Of a stretch of 37,377 nucleotides of DNA, positions 1-6,950 are shown piece by piece. The DNA is from an uncultured Clostridia bacterium (GTDB lineage Bacteria > Bacillota > Clostridia > UMGS1883), in NCBI GenBank assembly GCA_934454525.1, contig CAKSFM010000019.1, forward strand, positions 1 to 37,377. The letters are read 5' to 3'. The position numbers and the translations under genes were made by a program. The notes beneath the pieces were generated by a model, which saw only the letters and a program-made list of their open reading frames with translations, was not told the DNA's origin and did no database searches. The stretch's first letter is position 1, and the number at the start of each line of letters is the position of its first letter.

Positions 1-54
1 AGAAAAGGCAAAAGCGCAGTTAATAGTTTATCTATTAACGAGCATTTTAACGCA

Positions 55-780
55 TTATTGCGACAAATTTGCCTTTTTGAACCGCATGGGGTTCGAATCT
101 GTTATGCCTAAGTTTTTTATCTGCCAGTCAATCGGCGATTTCAACTGTGAAATAAGCAGCTCGTTTGTCCGCCTGAAATGACCGCATCCCATGAAACCGC
201 GCATTGCCGAAAGCGGACTCGGGTGCGGCGCTTCAAGCACAAAATGCTGCGGCGCTGTGATAAGCTCCTTTTTGGCGCGCGCATTGCTGCCCCATAACAG
301 GAACACAATTCCGCTTTTCCGTTCGTTAAGGCGGCGGATGATTTCATCAGTGAATATTTCCCACCCTTTTCCGCGGTGGCTGTTCGCCTGCCCGGCGCGC
401 ACTGTCAGAACAGTGTTCAAAAGCAGAACTCCCTGCTGCGCCCATGGAACGAGATAGCCGTTATCCGGAATATAGCAGCCAAGCTCGTCATGCAGTTCTT
501 TATAAATATTTAAAAGTGACGGCGGAATCGGAACACCGGGTTTGACGGAAAACGACATTCCGTGCGCCTGCCCCGGTTCATGATAAGGATCCTGCCCCAA
601 TATAACGACCTTAACGCTTGAATAGGGAGTTGCCTTAAGCGCGGAAAATAAATCGTACATATCGGGATAGACAGTGTGCGAACCATATTCCTCCTTCAGA
701 AAACGGCGCAGCTGCAAATAGTAGTCCTTTTGAAATTCTCCTGCTATATAATTATCCCAATCGTTCTCCATACTAACCAT
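55..780 (-). CDS. ung: Uracil-DNA glycosylase (family 1)
   Basis: This enzyme removes uracil from DNA by cleaving the N-glycosidic bond, the first step of base-excision repair. The protein shows the family 1 signature GQDPYH (about residues 62-67, with the catalytic Asp) and the C-terminal HPSPLSA motif (about residue 187) that inserts into DNA. The length of about 241 residues is normal for the family. An upstream ATG at 789 is possible, but the ATG at 780 follows a GGGTG-like ribosome binding site with a 6-base gap, so I prefer it; ATG 771 is a third option. The start overlaps the end of the GNAT gene by 8 bases, so the two are probably co-transcribed and translationally coupled. Identification is secure; only the exact start is uncertain. 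Confidence 0.96.
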   Translation of the reverse strand: MVSMENDWDNYIAGEFQKDYYLQLRRFLKEEYGSHTVYPDMYDLFSALKATPYSSVKVVILGQDPYHEPGQAHGMSFSVKPGVPIPPSLLNIYKELHDELGCYIPDNGYLVPWAQQGVLLLNTVLTVRAGQANSHRGKGWEIFTDEIIRRLNERKSGIVFLLWGSNARAKKELITAPQHFVLEAPHPSPLSAMRGFMGCGHFRRTNELLISQLKSPIDWQIKNLGITDSNPMRFKKANLSQ

Positions 781-1255
781 GAAATTCACCCTTTGACAGT
801 TCTTTTTTCATTATGGCATTCCGAAAATAGACTCCGCTGCGTTCCATAACGGAAATGCCGCTTTTTATATATCCCATGCGTTTGTAAAATCCCTCTGCGG
901 TTCTGCTCGAATCAAGAGTCACAGAGTCCGCGCCGAGCCGTGCGGCGCAAATTTCGGCGCGGCGCAAAAGCTCTGCTCCGATGCCGCGTCCCTGAAAATT
1001 ATTATGCACATAAAGCCGGTTAAGATACCCATCGCTTCCGATGCTTGCAAAGCCGATTATCGCTCCGCCCTCCACCGCAACAAAATTGCGGCTTTTAAGA
1101 AGCGTTTTGCAGAATTTTTTTAAATCCATATTTTCCGGCGCCCATGCGTCAAGCTCGGCGCGTGTGTAGTCTGCGGAGCAGGTTGTGTGCACAGTTCGGT
1201 ATATCAGCGCAGCAACCGCACCGCATTCGCCTGCGTACATTTCTCTGATTTGCAT
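773..1255 (-). CDS. GNAT-family N-acetyltransferase
   Basis: The product is a small acetyltransferase of the GNAT fold, expected to move an acetyl group from acetyl-CoA to an amine on an unknown substrate. The acetyl-CoA-binding motif A is visible as LYVHNNFQGRGIGAELL around residues 82-98 of the 160-residue protein, followed by the typical GFYKRMGY motif. A longer frame runs to 1378, but the ATG at 1255 has a GGAGGA ribosome binding site at 1261-1266, and homology to the fold begins there, so the upstream extension is rejected. The gene lies between rpsU and ung on the same strand and overlaps ung. The substrate cannot be predicted from sequence. Confidence 0.88.
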   Translation of the reverse strand: MQIREMYAGECGAVAALIYRTVHTTCSADYTRAELDAWAPENMDLKKFCKTLLKSRNFVAVEGGAIIGFASIGSDGYLNRLYVHNNFQGRGIGAELLRRAEICAARLGADSVTLDSSRTAEGFYKRMGYIKSGISVMERSGVYFRNAIMKKELSKGEFHG

Positions 1256-1355
1256 AATTATCCTCCGGTGCATATTCGGGATAAAGCCTGTGCGCTCTGT
1301 GCATTTTTCCGCAGCGCATTTTGGCAGGAGAAGAATAGCGCAGAGCATATAACTT

Positions 1356-1385
1356 GACCCACATACACTTTTGTGCATGTGGGTC
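1356..1385. terminator. Hairpin between rpsU and the GNAT gene, possible terminator
   Basis: Two 13-base arms (GACCCACATACAC at 1356-1368 and GTGCATGTGGGTC at 1373-1385) pair with a single wobble or mismatch around a TTTT loop. It sits just after the rpsU stop in the direction of rpsU transcription. There is no clear U-tract on either side, so it may instead be an attenuating or stabilising hairpin. Confidence 0.5.
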
Positions 1386-1407
1386 TGTTACGCATAGTCT
1401 GATTAAA

Positions 1408-1584
1408 TTATTTGAATTTTCTCTTTCTTGCAGCTTCAGATTTTTTCTTACGTCTTACGCTGGGCTTTTCATAATGTTCTCTTTTTCTGACCTCGGACAT
1501 TACGCCTGACTTAGCACAAGAACGCTTAAATCTTCTAAGGGCGCTATCTAAAGATTCATTATCTTTGACTCTGACCTCTGACAT
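1408..1584 (-). CDS. rpsU: 30S ribosomal protein bS21
   Basis: A 58-codon gene. The translation begins MSEVRVKDNESLDSALRRFK and ends in a very basic tail, RKKKSEAARKRKFK, which is the standard bS21 pattern of one acidic-basic helix followed by an Arg/Lys-rich extension. bS21 sits in the 30S platform near the anti-Shine-Dalgarno region and assists initiation. The gene has a GGGAGGG ribosome binding site at about 1591-1597 and its own consensus promoter 59-86 bases upstream of the start codon. Length and composition match the family exactly, so the call is secure. Confidence 0.96.
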   Translation of the reverse strand: MSEVRVKDNESLDSALRRFKRSCAKSGVMSEVRKREHYEKPSVRRKKKSEAARKRKFK

Positions 1585-1642
1585 TTTTTACCCTCCCCTC
1601 GCAGCTCACCGGCAAACGAGTGCTGCATAAAGTAACATATTA

Positions 1643-1670
1643 ATTATAGCATATTTCGCAAATCTGTCAA
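1643..1670 (-). promoter_or_regulatory. Sigma-A promoter of rpsU
   Basis: Read on the minus strand, TTGACA (1665-1670) and TATAAT (1643-1648) are perfect -35 and -10 boxes with a 16-base spacer. The -35 box lies in the loop region of an imperfect hairpin (TTCGCAGAT pairing with ATTTGCGAA, about 1653-1691) that may end the upstream alaS-HIT transcript. Confidence 0.88.
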
Positions 1671-1726
1671 TAGATTTTTTTAAAAATCTGCGAAAATAAG
1701 GCAAAACCCTTGATTTTCACCGCACA

Positions 1727-2077
1727 TCAACCCGGAGGCCATGCAAGCGATCTTCCGCCGAGCATATGGAAATGCAGGTGTTTCACGGTTTGTCCGCCGT
1801 CCTCGCCGCAGTTATTGACAATTCTGTAGCCGCCGTCCGCAATTCCCTCCGCTTTTGCGATTTTTGCCGCAGTTGCGAATATATGCCCGACAACCGCGGC
1901 ATTTTCATCGTTTAAATCGTTTGCGGAAGTGATGTGCGCTTTCGGAACAATAAGAACATGAACCGGAGCTTCCGGCGAGATATCGCGGAATGAGTAAACC
2001 GTGTCATCCTCGTAAACCTTTGCCGACGGAATTTCTCCGGCAATAATTTTGCAGAATAAGCAATCGTTTTCAGCCAT
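1727..2077 (-). CDS. HIT-family nucleotide hydrolase (HinT-like)
   Basis: The product is a histidine-triad protein, expected to hydrolyse adenosine phosphoramidates such as AMP-lysine or related nucleotide conjugates. The triad motif HLHFHMLGGR is near the C-terminus (about residues 100-109), and the N-terminus CLFCKIIAGEIPSAKVYED is typical of bacterial HinT proteins, including the CxxC pair. The length of 116 residues is the family norm. The ATG at 2077 has a strong AAAGGAGG site that covers the end of alaS, with only 14 bases between the genes, so it is probably translated from the alaS transcript. The physiological substrate is unknown for most bacterial members. Confidence 0.94.
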   Translation of the reverse strand: MAENDCLFCKIIAGEIPSAKVYEDDTVYSFRDISPEAPVHVLIVPKAHITSANDLNDENAAVVGHIFATAAKIAKAEGIADGGYRIVNNCGEDGGQTVKHLHFHMLGGRSLAWPPG

Positions 2078-2091
2078 CGGATATGCCTCCT

Positions 2092-4734
2092 TTAAGCGTT
2101 AATCTGTGCGGCGATAATTTCATCGACCGCCGCAAGTGCATTGTCAATTTTATCCGCCTGCTTGCCGCCGCCCTGTGCCGAATCGGGTTTTCCGCCGCCG
2201 GAGCCGCCTGCAATTGCAGTTATTTCCTTTATGATTTTACCGCAGTGAACGCCTTTCTTAACAGCGTCCTTTCCGGCTGTTGCCATAAATGTGATTTTTC
2301 CGTCGGTAAGAGCTGCAAACACGCACACGCAAAGCTGAGTTTTTTCCTTAATAGCATCGCCGAGCTTGCGCATTGCGTCAACCGTTGAACCGTCCATTTG
2401 TGTGATGAACACTTCCAGTCCGCCGATGTGCCTTACGCCTGCCATAACATTGTTTGCCGAAGCATGAGCAATTTTCTCGGAAATAACATCAATTTTGCGC
2501 TGCTGCTCACGGAGTTCCTCCATCACATTTTCGCAGCGGTGAACAAGCTCTCCCTCGGTTGTTTTAAGCGCTGCCGCCGAATCGGAAATAATTGCGTTCT
2601 TTTCCTCGATATATTTCAGAACGCCTTCGCCCGTCACAGCTTCAATTCTCCTTACGCCTGCCGCAACGCCGCCCTCGGAAACAATTTTGCAGAGTCCGGC
2701 TTCGCTTGTGTTTTTAAGATGGCAGCCGCCGCAGAATTCAATCGAGTATCCGCCCATATTGACAACGCGGACCGTGTCACCGTATTTTTCTCCGAAAAGT
2801 GCCATCGCGCCAAGTTTTTTAGCTTCATCGATCGACATTTGCTTTATTTCAATCGGATAAGCCGCAAGAATTGCCGCGTTAACACGCTTTTCAACGTCTG
2901 CAAGCTGTTCCGGCGTAACCGCCTGAAAATGCGAGAAGTCAAAGCGAAGCCTGTTTTCGTCAACCATGCTGCCTGCCTGCTCAATGTGGCTGCCGAGCAC
3001 CTCGCGCAGCGCTTTCTGAAGCAGATGCGTTGCGCTGTGATTGCGCGCGGTTGCTTCCCTTTTCTTAACGTCATATGTCACTGTCACACTGTCGCCGACG
3101 GAGGCAGTACCCTCGTCAACCGTGACATGATGCAGAATTTTTCCGTCGCCGAGCTTTTTGGAATCGGTAACGGTCATTTTAAAGCCGCTGCCGCAAAGCG
3201 TTCCGCGGTCGCCCATCTGTCCGCCGCTTTCTCCGTAAATAACCGTTTTGTCAAGAATAACAACGGCGTCCTCACCATCCGAAACGCTGTCCGCAAGCTC
3301 TCCGTCCTTCACGATAACGGAAACGGTTGCCGTGCATTCCTTGTTGTCATAGCCGACAAATTCGGTTTTTATTTCCTTGCTGAGCGTCTGGTAAATATCT
3401 TCGCTCCATGCAGCCTCTTCTCCGACTTTTCTGCCCACGCGCGAGCGTTCTTTCTGCTGCTGCATCTGTGCATTGAATCCGTCGGTATCGGCCTCAAGTC
3501 CCTTTTCCTCAAGAATTTCAACGGTGAGGTCTATCGGGAAGCCGTATGTGTCATACAAACGGAAAGCATCCTCTCCGCTGAGAAGTTTTTCGCCGTTTTT
3601 CTCAAGCTCGGCAATCTTGCCCTCAAGAATCGAAAGTCCGCTGTCAATTGTTTCGCTGAAGCGTTCCTCCTCAATCTTTATAACGCGCTTAATATAATCG
3701 CGTTTTTCGGCAAGCTGCGGATATGCATTTTCCGATTCGCGGATAACGGTGTCCGCAATATTATAAAGGAACGTTCCTTTTATTCCGAGCAGTCTGCCGT
3801 GGCGCGCCGCACGGCGGAGCAGTCTGCGCAGAACATATCCGCGCCCCTCGTTTGAAGGGCAGACCCCGTCGCATACCATGAATGTTGTGCTGCGTATGTG
3901 GTCTGTTATAACGCGCAGAGAAACATCGCTTTTTTCGTCTTTTCCGTACTCAACTCCGGCAACGCGGCTGATTTCAAGCATAATGTTTCTCACGGTGTCA
4001 ATCTCAAAAAGATTGTCAACATCCTGCATGATAACTGCCATTCTTTCAAGTCCCATGCCTGTATCAATATTCGGGTGCGCAAGTCTGTTGTACACTCCGT
4101 TTTCGTCCTTGTCAAACTGCGTAAACACAAGATTCCAGAACTCAACGAAACGGTCGCATTCGCATCCTACCTTGCAGTCGGGTTTGCCGCAGCCGTATTT
4201 TTCGCCGCGGTCAAAATAAATTTCGCTGCAGGGACCGCACGGTCCGGTTCCGATTTCCCAGAAGTTGTCCTCCTTGCCCATTCTCGAAATGTGCGAGGGG
4301 TCAACCCCGACCTCCTTTGTCCATATATCGAACGCTTCGTCATCATCCTCGTAAATCGTTACATAGAGCTTGTCCTCAGGGAATTTCAGATCCTTTGTTA
4401 CAAACTCCCATGCCCATGACGTTGCTTCGTGCTTAAAATAATCACCGAAAGAAAAGTTTCCGAGCATCTCAAAAAATGTGCCGTGGCGCGCCGTTTTTCC
4501 AACCCTTTCAATATCCGGCGTGCGGATACATTTCTGGCACGTTGTAACGCGCTTCCTCGGCGGAATTTCCTTGCCGGTGAAGTAAGGCTTAAGCGGCGCC
4601 ATGCCGGCATTTATAAGAAGCAGGCTGTTGTCATTCTGCGGAATAAGCGGAAATGACGGAAGCCTTAAATGCCCCTTGCTTTCAAAAAAGCTCAGAAATC
4701 TCTCGCGGATTTCATTAACACCCAGTTTATCCAA
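2092..4734 (-). CDS. alaS: Alanyl-tRNA synthetase
   Basis: This enzyme charges tRNA-Ala with alanine and edits mischarged Ser/Gly. The N-terminal class II catalytic core is clear (GHLRLPSFPLIPQNDNSLLL..NAGMAPLKPYF), followed by the tRNA-recognition region, the editing domain with zinc ligands HSATH (about residue 565) and CGGCH (about residue 670), and a C-terminal C-Ala domain ending in a Gly-rich DHHA1-like segment. The open frame can start at GTG 4743, but that codon directly abuts its ribosome binding site. A TTG at 4732-4734 lies 8 bases after AAGGAG (4743-4748), and homology begins at DKLGVNEIRERF, so I use TTG, giving 880 residues. A consensus promoter lies upstream. I saw no T-box leader: the leader is only about 50 bases long. 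Confidence 0.97.
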   Translation of the reverse strand: MDKLGVNEIRERFLSFFESKGHLRLPSFPLIPQNDNSLLLINAGMAPLKPYFTGKEIPPRKRVTTCQKCIRTPDIERVGKTARHGTFFEMLGNFSFGDYFKHEATSWAWEFVTKDLKFPEDKLYVTIYEDDDEAFDIWTKEVGVDPSHISRMGKEDNFWEIGTGPCGPCSEIYFDRGEKYGCGKPDCKVGCECDRFVEFWNLVFTQFDKDENGVYNRLAHPNIDTGMGLERMAVIMQDVDNLFEIDTVRNIMLEISRVAGVEYGKDEKSDVSLRVITDHIRSTTFMVCDGVCPSNEGRGYVLRRLLRRAARHGRLLGIKGTFLYNIADTVIRESENAYPQLAEKRDYIKRVIKIEEERFSETIDSGLSILEGKIAELEKNGEKLLSGEDAFRLYDTYGFPIDLTVEILEEKGLEADTDGFNAQMQQQKERSRVGRKVGEEAAWSEDIYQTLSKEIKTEFVGYDNKECTATVSVIVKDGELADSVSDGEDAVVILDKTVIYGESGGQMGDRGTLCGSGFKMTVTDSKKLGDGKILHHVTVDEGTASVGDSVTVTYDVKKREATARNHSATHLLQKALREVLGSHIEQAGSMVDENRLRFDFSHFQAVTPEQLADVEKRVNAAILAAYPIEIKQMSIDEAKKLGAMALFGEKYGDTVRVVNMGGYSIEFCGGCHLKNTSEAGLCKIVSEGGVAAGVRRIEAVTGEGVLKYIEEKNAIISDSAAALKTTEGELVHRCENVMEELREQQRKIDVISEKIAHASANNVMAGVRHIGGLEVFITQMDGSTVDAMRKLGDAIKEKTQLCVCVFAALTDGKITFMATAGKDAVKKGVHCGKIIKEITAIAGGSGGGKPDSAQGGGKQADKIDNALAAVDEIIAAQINA

Positions 4735-4793
4735 CTCTACCACTCCTTCTGTATAAGGGAAAGGAGAATTTTGTGTCGTTTCCCTAATTATTT

Positions 4794-4822
4794 ATTATAC
4801 ATAATCAGAATGTAAATGTCAA
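4794..4822 (-). promoter_or_regulatory. Sigma-A promoter of alaS
   Basis: On the minus strand, TTGACA (4817-4822) and TATAAT (4794-4799) are separated by 17 bases, a perfect consensus. It is divergent from the yicC promoter 37 bases away. Confidence 0.92.
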
Positions 4823-4858
4823 CTGAATTTCACGGCGCAGATAATGTAATAAAAAATA

Positions 4859-4887
4859 TTGACCTAAAACCGCTTGTATGGTATAAT
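4859..4887 (+). promoter_or_regulatory. Sigma-A promoter of the yicC-rpe operon
   Basis: TTGACC (4859-4864) and TATAAT (4882-4887) with a 17-base spacer lie 44 bases upstream of yicC. It is the only strong promoter I can see before the 13-kb gene run that follows, so it probably drives much of that run. Confidence 0.9.
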
Positions 4888-4931
4888 ATATTGATACAAA
4901 ATCAGTATTTGCAGACGGAAGGTATGATCCT

Positions 4932-5810
4932 ATGATAAAAAGCATGACGGGTTACGGCTCGGAGGTATATTCCGATAACGGGAAAAAATACAGCGTTGAG
5001 ATCAAATCCGTGAACAACCGCTACAGTGATATTTCCGTTAAAGCGCCGAGAATATACGGATTTTTGGAGGACGCGCTGCGTAAGCGCGCGGCGGAAAGAA
5101 TCAGGCGCGGAAAAGCGGATATTTATGTGACGGTGGAAAACACCGGCGCGGAAGCAGGCTCGGTTTCGGTTGATATTTCGCTTGCCGCGCAGTATATGAA
5201 GGCATTTTCGCAGCTTTCGGATTCTCTCGGAATTCCGTGCAATATGAAATCTGAGGACTTTCTCCGAATCCAGGACGTTTTTCGGGTTGAAAAGGCGGAG
5301 GAAAATGAGGAAGAGGTAACTGCGGCGGCGAAAAAAGCGCTTGACGGCGCACTTGACAGGTTTGAGGAGATGCGCCTGCGCGAGGGTGAAAAAATGCTTG
5401 AGGATTTGCAGGCACATCTTGCCGTGATACAAAAGGAAACGGCGCGGATAGAAGCGCATGCGCCGGAAATTGTTGAACAGTACAGAAAAAGAATTGAGGA
5501 ACGTGTGCGGGATATTCTCGGAGCAACACCGTATGACGAAGCACGGCTTCTGACGGAGGTTGCCGTCTTTTCCGACAGGGTGAATGTTAACGAGGAAATC
5601 GTAAGGCTGAAAAGCCATATTTCGCAGTTTTCGGAAATGCTTGCCTCCGATGAGCCTGTCGGAAGAAAAATTGATTTTCTGATTCAGGAGATGAACAGGG
5701 AGACAAACACAATCGGCTCCAAGTCGAATGACCTTGAAACATCGAAAATAATCATTAATATAAAGGCGGAAATCGAAAAGCTGCGCGAACAGATTCAGAA
5801 TGTTGAATAA
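4932..5810 (+). CDS. YicC/YloC family endoribonuclease
   Basis: This is the family of Escherichia coli YicC and Bacillus subtilis YloC, described as stress-induced endoribonucleases. The protein begins MIKSMTGYG, the invariant N-terminus of the family, has Glu/Lys-rich helices in the middle, and ends with the conserved block EMNRETNTIGSKSNDLE and an IKAEIEKLREQIQNVE helix. The length of 292 residues is standard. It is the first gene of the operon and is followed 15 bases later by remA, as in B. subtilis. The family assignment is certain; the in vivo RNA target is not predictable. Confidence 0.95.
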   Translation: MIKSMTGYGSEVYSDNGKKYSVEIKSVNNRYSDISVKAPRIYGFLEDALRKRAAERIRRGKADIYVTVENTGAEAGSVSVDISLAAQYMKAFSQLSDSLGIPCNMKSEDFLRIQDVFRVEKAEENEEEVTAAAKKALDGALDRFEEMRLREGEKMLEDLQAHLAVIQKETARIEAHAPEIVEQYRKRIEERVRDILGATPYDEARLLTEVAVFSDRVNVNEEIVRLKSHISQFSEMLASDEPVGRKIDFLIQEMNRETNTIGSKSNDLETSKIIINIKAEIEKLREQIQNVE

Positions 5811-5825
5811 GGCGGAGGTGCAGGG

Positions 5826-6092
5826 GTGAAATTTGTTAATATAGGCTTCGGGAACATGGTTTCCGATTTGCGGCTTGTGTCGGTCATATCGCCGGAAAGC
5901 GCACCTGTTAAAAGACTGATTCAGGAAACGCGCGAAAAGGGGATGCTGATTGACGCAACCTACGGAAGAAAAACAAAAAGTGTGCTTGTGACAGACAGCG
6001 AGCACGTTATCCTGTCGGCAATAACGCCTGAGCAGATTGCCCTGCGCTATGACGGCAGCACGAAGATATGGGAGGAAACTGATGAACAGTAA
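5826..6092 (+). CDS. remA: RemA family DNA-binding regulator (DUF370)
   Basis: RemA is a ring- or spiral-forming DNA-binding protein that activates biofilm matrix and osmoprotection genes in Bacillus subtilis. The 88-residue product shows the characteristic core, with FVNIGFGNMV at the N-terminus, a central KGMLIDATYGRKTKSVLV and the closing VILSAITPEQIALR. It starts with GTG after a GGAGG site at the end of yicC. Its end overlaps the start of gmk by 11 bases, giving translational coupling. The yicC-remA-gmk order is the same as in Bacillus. The regulon in this organism is unknown, and nothing in the window shows matrix genes next to it. Confidence 0.93.
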   Translation: MKFVNIGFGNMVSDLRLVSVISPESAPVKRLIQETREKGMLIDATYGRKTKSVLVTDSEHVILSAITPEQIALRYDGSTKIWEETDEQ

Positions 6093-6690
6093 AGGCTTGC
6101 TTGTGGTTGTGTCCGGTCCGTCCGGCGTCGGAAAAGGAACTGTGTGCGCCGAATATGTGAAAAAGCATGACGACTGCGCACTGTCCGTTTCCGCAACAAC
6201 GCGCGCCGCGCGTGAGGGAGAAAAGGACGGAGTAAATTATTATTTTATCGGGGAAGATGAGTTTGTAAAGAAAATAAATGAGGGCGGTTTTCTTGAAAAC
6301 GCCGTTTTCTGCGGAAACCGTTACGGAACGCCGAAAGAGCCCGTTCTGAAGCAGCTTGAAGAGGGAAAAGACGTTATCCTTGAAATTGAGGTGCAGGGGG
6401 CAATGCAGGTGCGAAGCTCCTATCCCGAGGGTGTGTTTGTGTTTGTGCTTCCGCCCGATATGAAAACGCTGGAGCAGCGTCTGCGCGGAAGAAATACCGA
6501 GAGTGACGAGGTGATTGAAAAGCGCCTGTCACGCGCAAAGGAAGAATTTAATTTTATTGAAAAATATAATTATGTGCTTGTGAACGACACTGTTAAAAAT
6601 GCCGTGTGCAAGCTCGGAGAAATTATCAAAGCCGAAAAATGCGTAATGGCAAGAAATTACGAATATATCAAAAAAGAATTTTTAAGCTGA
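6082..6690 (+). CDS. gmk: Guanylate kinase
   Basis: This enzyme phosphorylates GMP to GDP using ATP in purine salvage and (p)ppGpp-sensitive GTP supply. The P-loop is SGPSGVGKGT (residues 11-20), and the GMP-binding segment includes SATTRAAREGEKDGVNYYFI and an EIEVQGAMQVR region. The protein has 202 residues, normal for the family. The open frame extends back to 6037, but ATG 6082 has a GGAGG ribosome binding site at 6071-6075 and places MNSKGLLVVVSGPSG at the correct N-terminus. It overlaps remA by 11 bases and is followed by rpoZ after 18 bases. Confidence 0.97.
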   Translation: MNSKGLLVVVSGPSGVGKGTVCAEYVKKHDDCALSVSATTRAAREGEKDGVNYYFIGEDEFVKKINEGGFLENAVFCGNRYGTPKEPVLKQLEEGKDVILEIEVQGAMQVRSSYPEGVFVFVLPPDMKTLEQRLRGRNTESDEVIEKRLSRAKEEFNFIEKYNYVLVNDTVKNAVCKLGEIIKAEKCVMARNYEYIKKEFLS

Positions 6691-6708
6691 CAGAAAGGAA
6701 CATGAATT

Positions 6709-6948
6709 ATGCTTTATCCTGAAGTTTCAAAACTTATGAAGGGAATGGATTCCCGTTACTCACTTGTAATCGCAACCGCGAAAAGAGCGCGCCAGCTCGC
6801 AGCCGATGTTTCGGATGACAAGCCCGTATCGCACGCAATTGCGGAAATTGCCGCAGGAAAAATAAAGTGCATTAAAAAGGGCGAGGCAGCATCGGCAGCG
6901 GAAGACGCTGATGCCGGGCAGGAAGTATCCGGGCAAGACGCTGAGTAA
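6709..6948 (+). CDS. rpoZ: RNA polymerase omega subunit
   Basis: Omega clamps the beta-prime subunit and aids RNA polymerase assembly. The 79-residue protein has the conserved core DSRYSLVIATAKRARQLA (about residues 14-31), then KPVSHAIAEIAAGKI, followed by an Ala/Glu-rich tail of no fixed sequence. It starts at ATG with a GAAAGGA site. In Bacillus the next gene is coaBC; here priA starts only 2 bases after the rpoZ stop, so coaBC has been lost from or moved out of the operon. Confidence 0.94.
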   Translation: MLYPEVSKLMKGMDSRYSLVIATAKRARQLAADVSDDKPVSHAIAEIAAGKIKCIKKGEAASAAEDADAGQEVSGQDAE

Positions 6949-6950
6949 AA

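Noticed and set aside
19..39. Short inverted repeat GTTAATAG/CTATTAAC downstream of ung
   Set aside because: An 8-bp AT-rich stem with no T-run in the direction of ung; too weak to call a terminator.
2398..3855. Long open frame of 485 codons on the plus strand
   Set aside because: It lies fully antisense to alaS, has Cys/Phe/Asn-rich low-complexity translation with no family resemblance, and no ribosome binding site. It is a mirror of alaS codon bias.
4744..4793. T-box riboswitch before alaS
   Set aside because: The leader after the promoter is only about 50 bases and lacks the conserved T-box sequence, so tRNA-sensing control is not supported.
4902..6005. Open frame of 367 codons on the minus strand
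   Set aside because: Antisense to yicC and remA, which have clear family motifs; no promoter or ribosome binding site.
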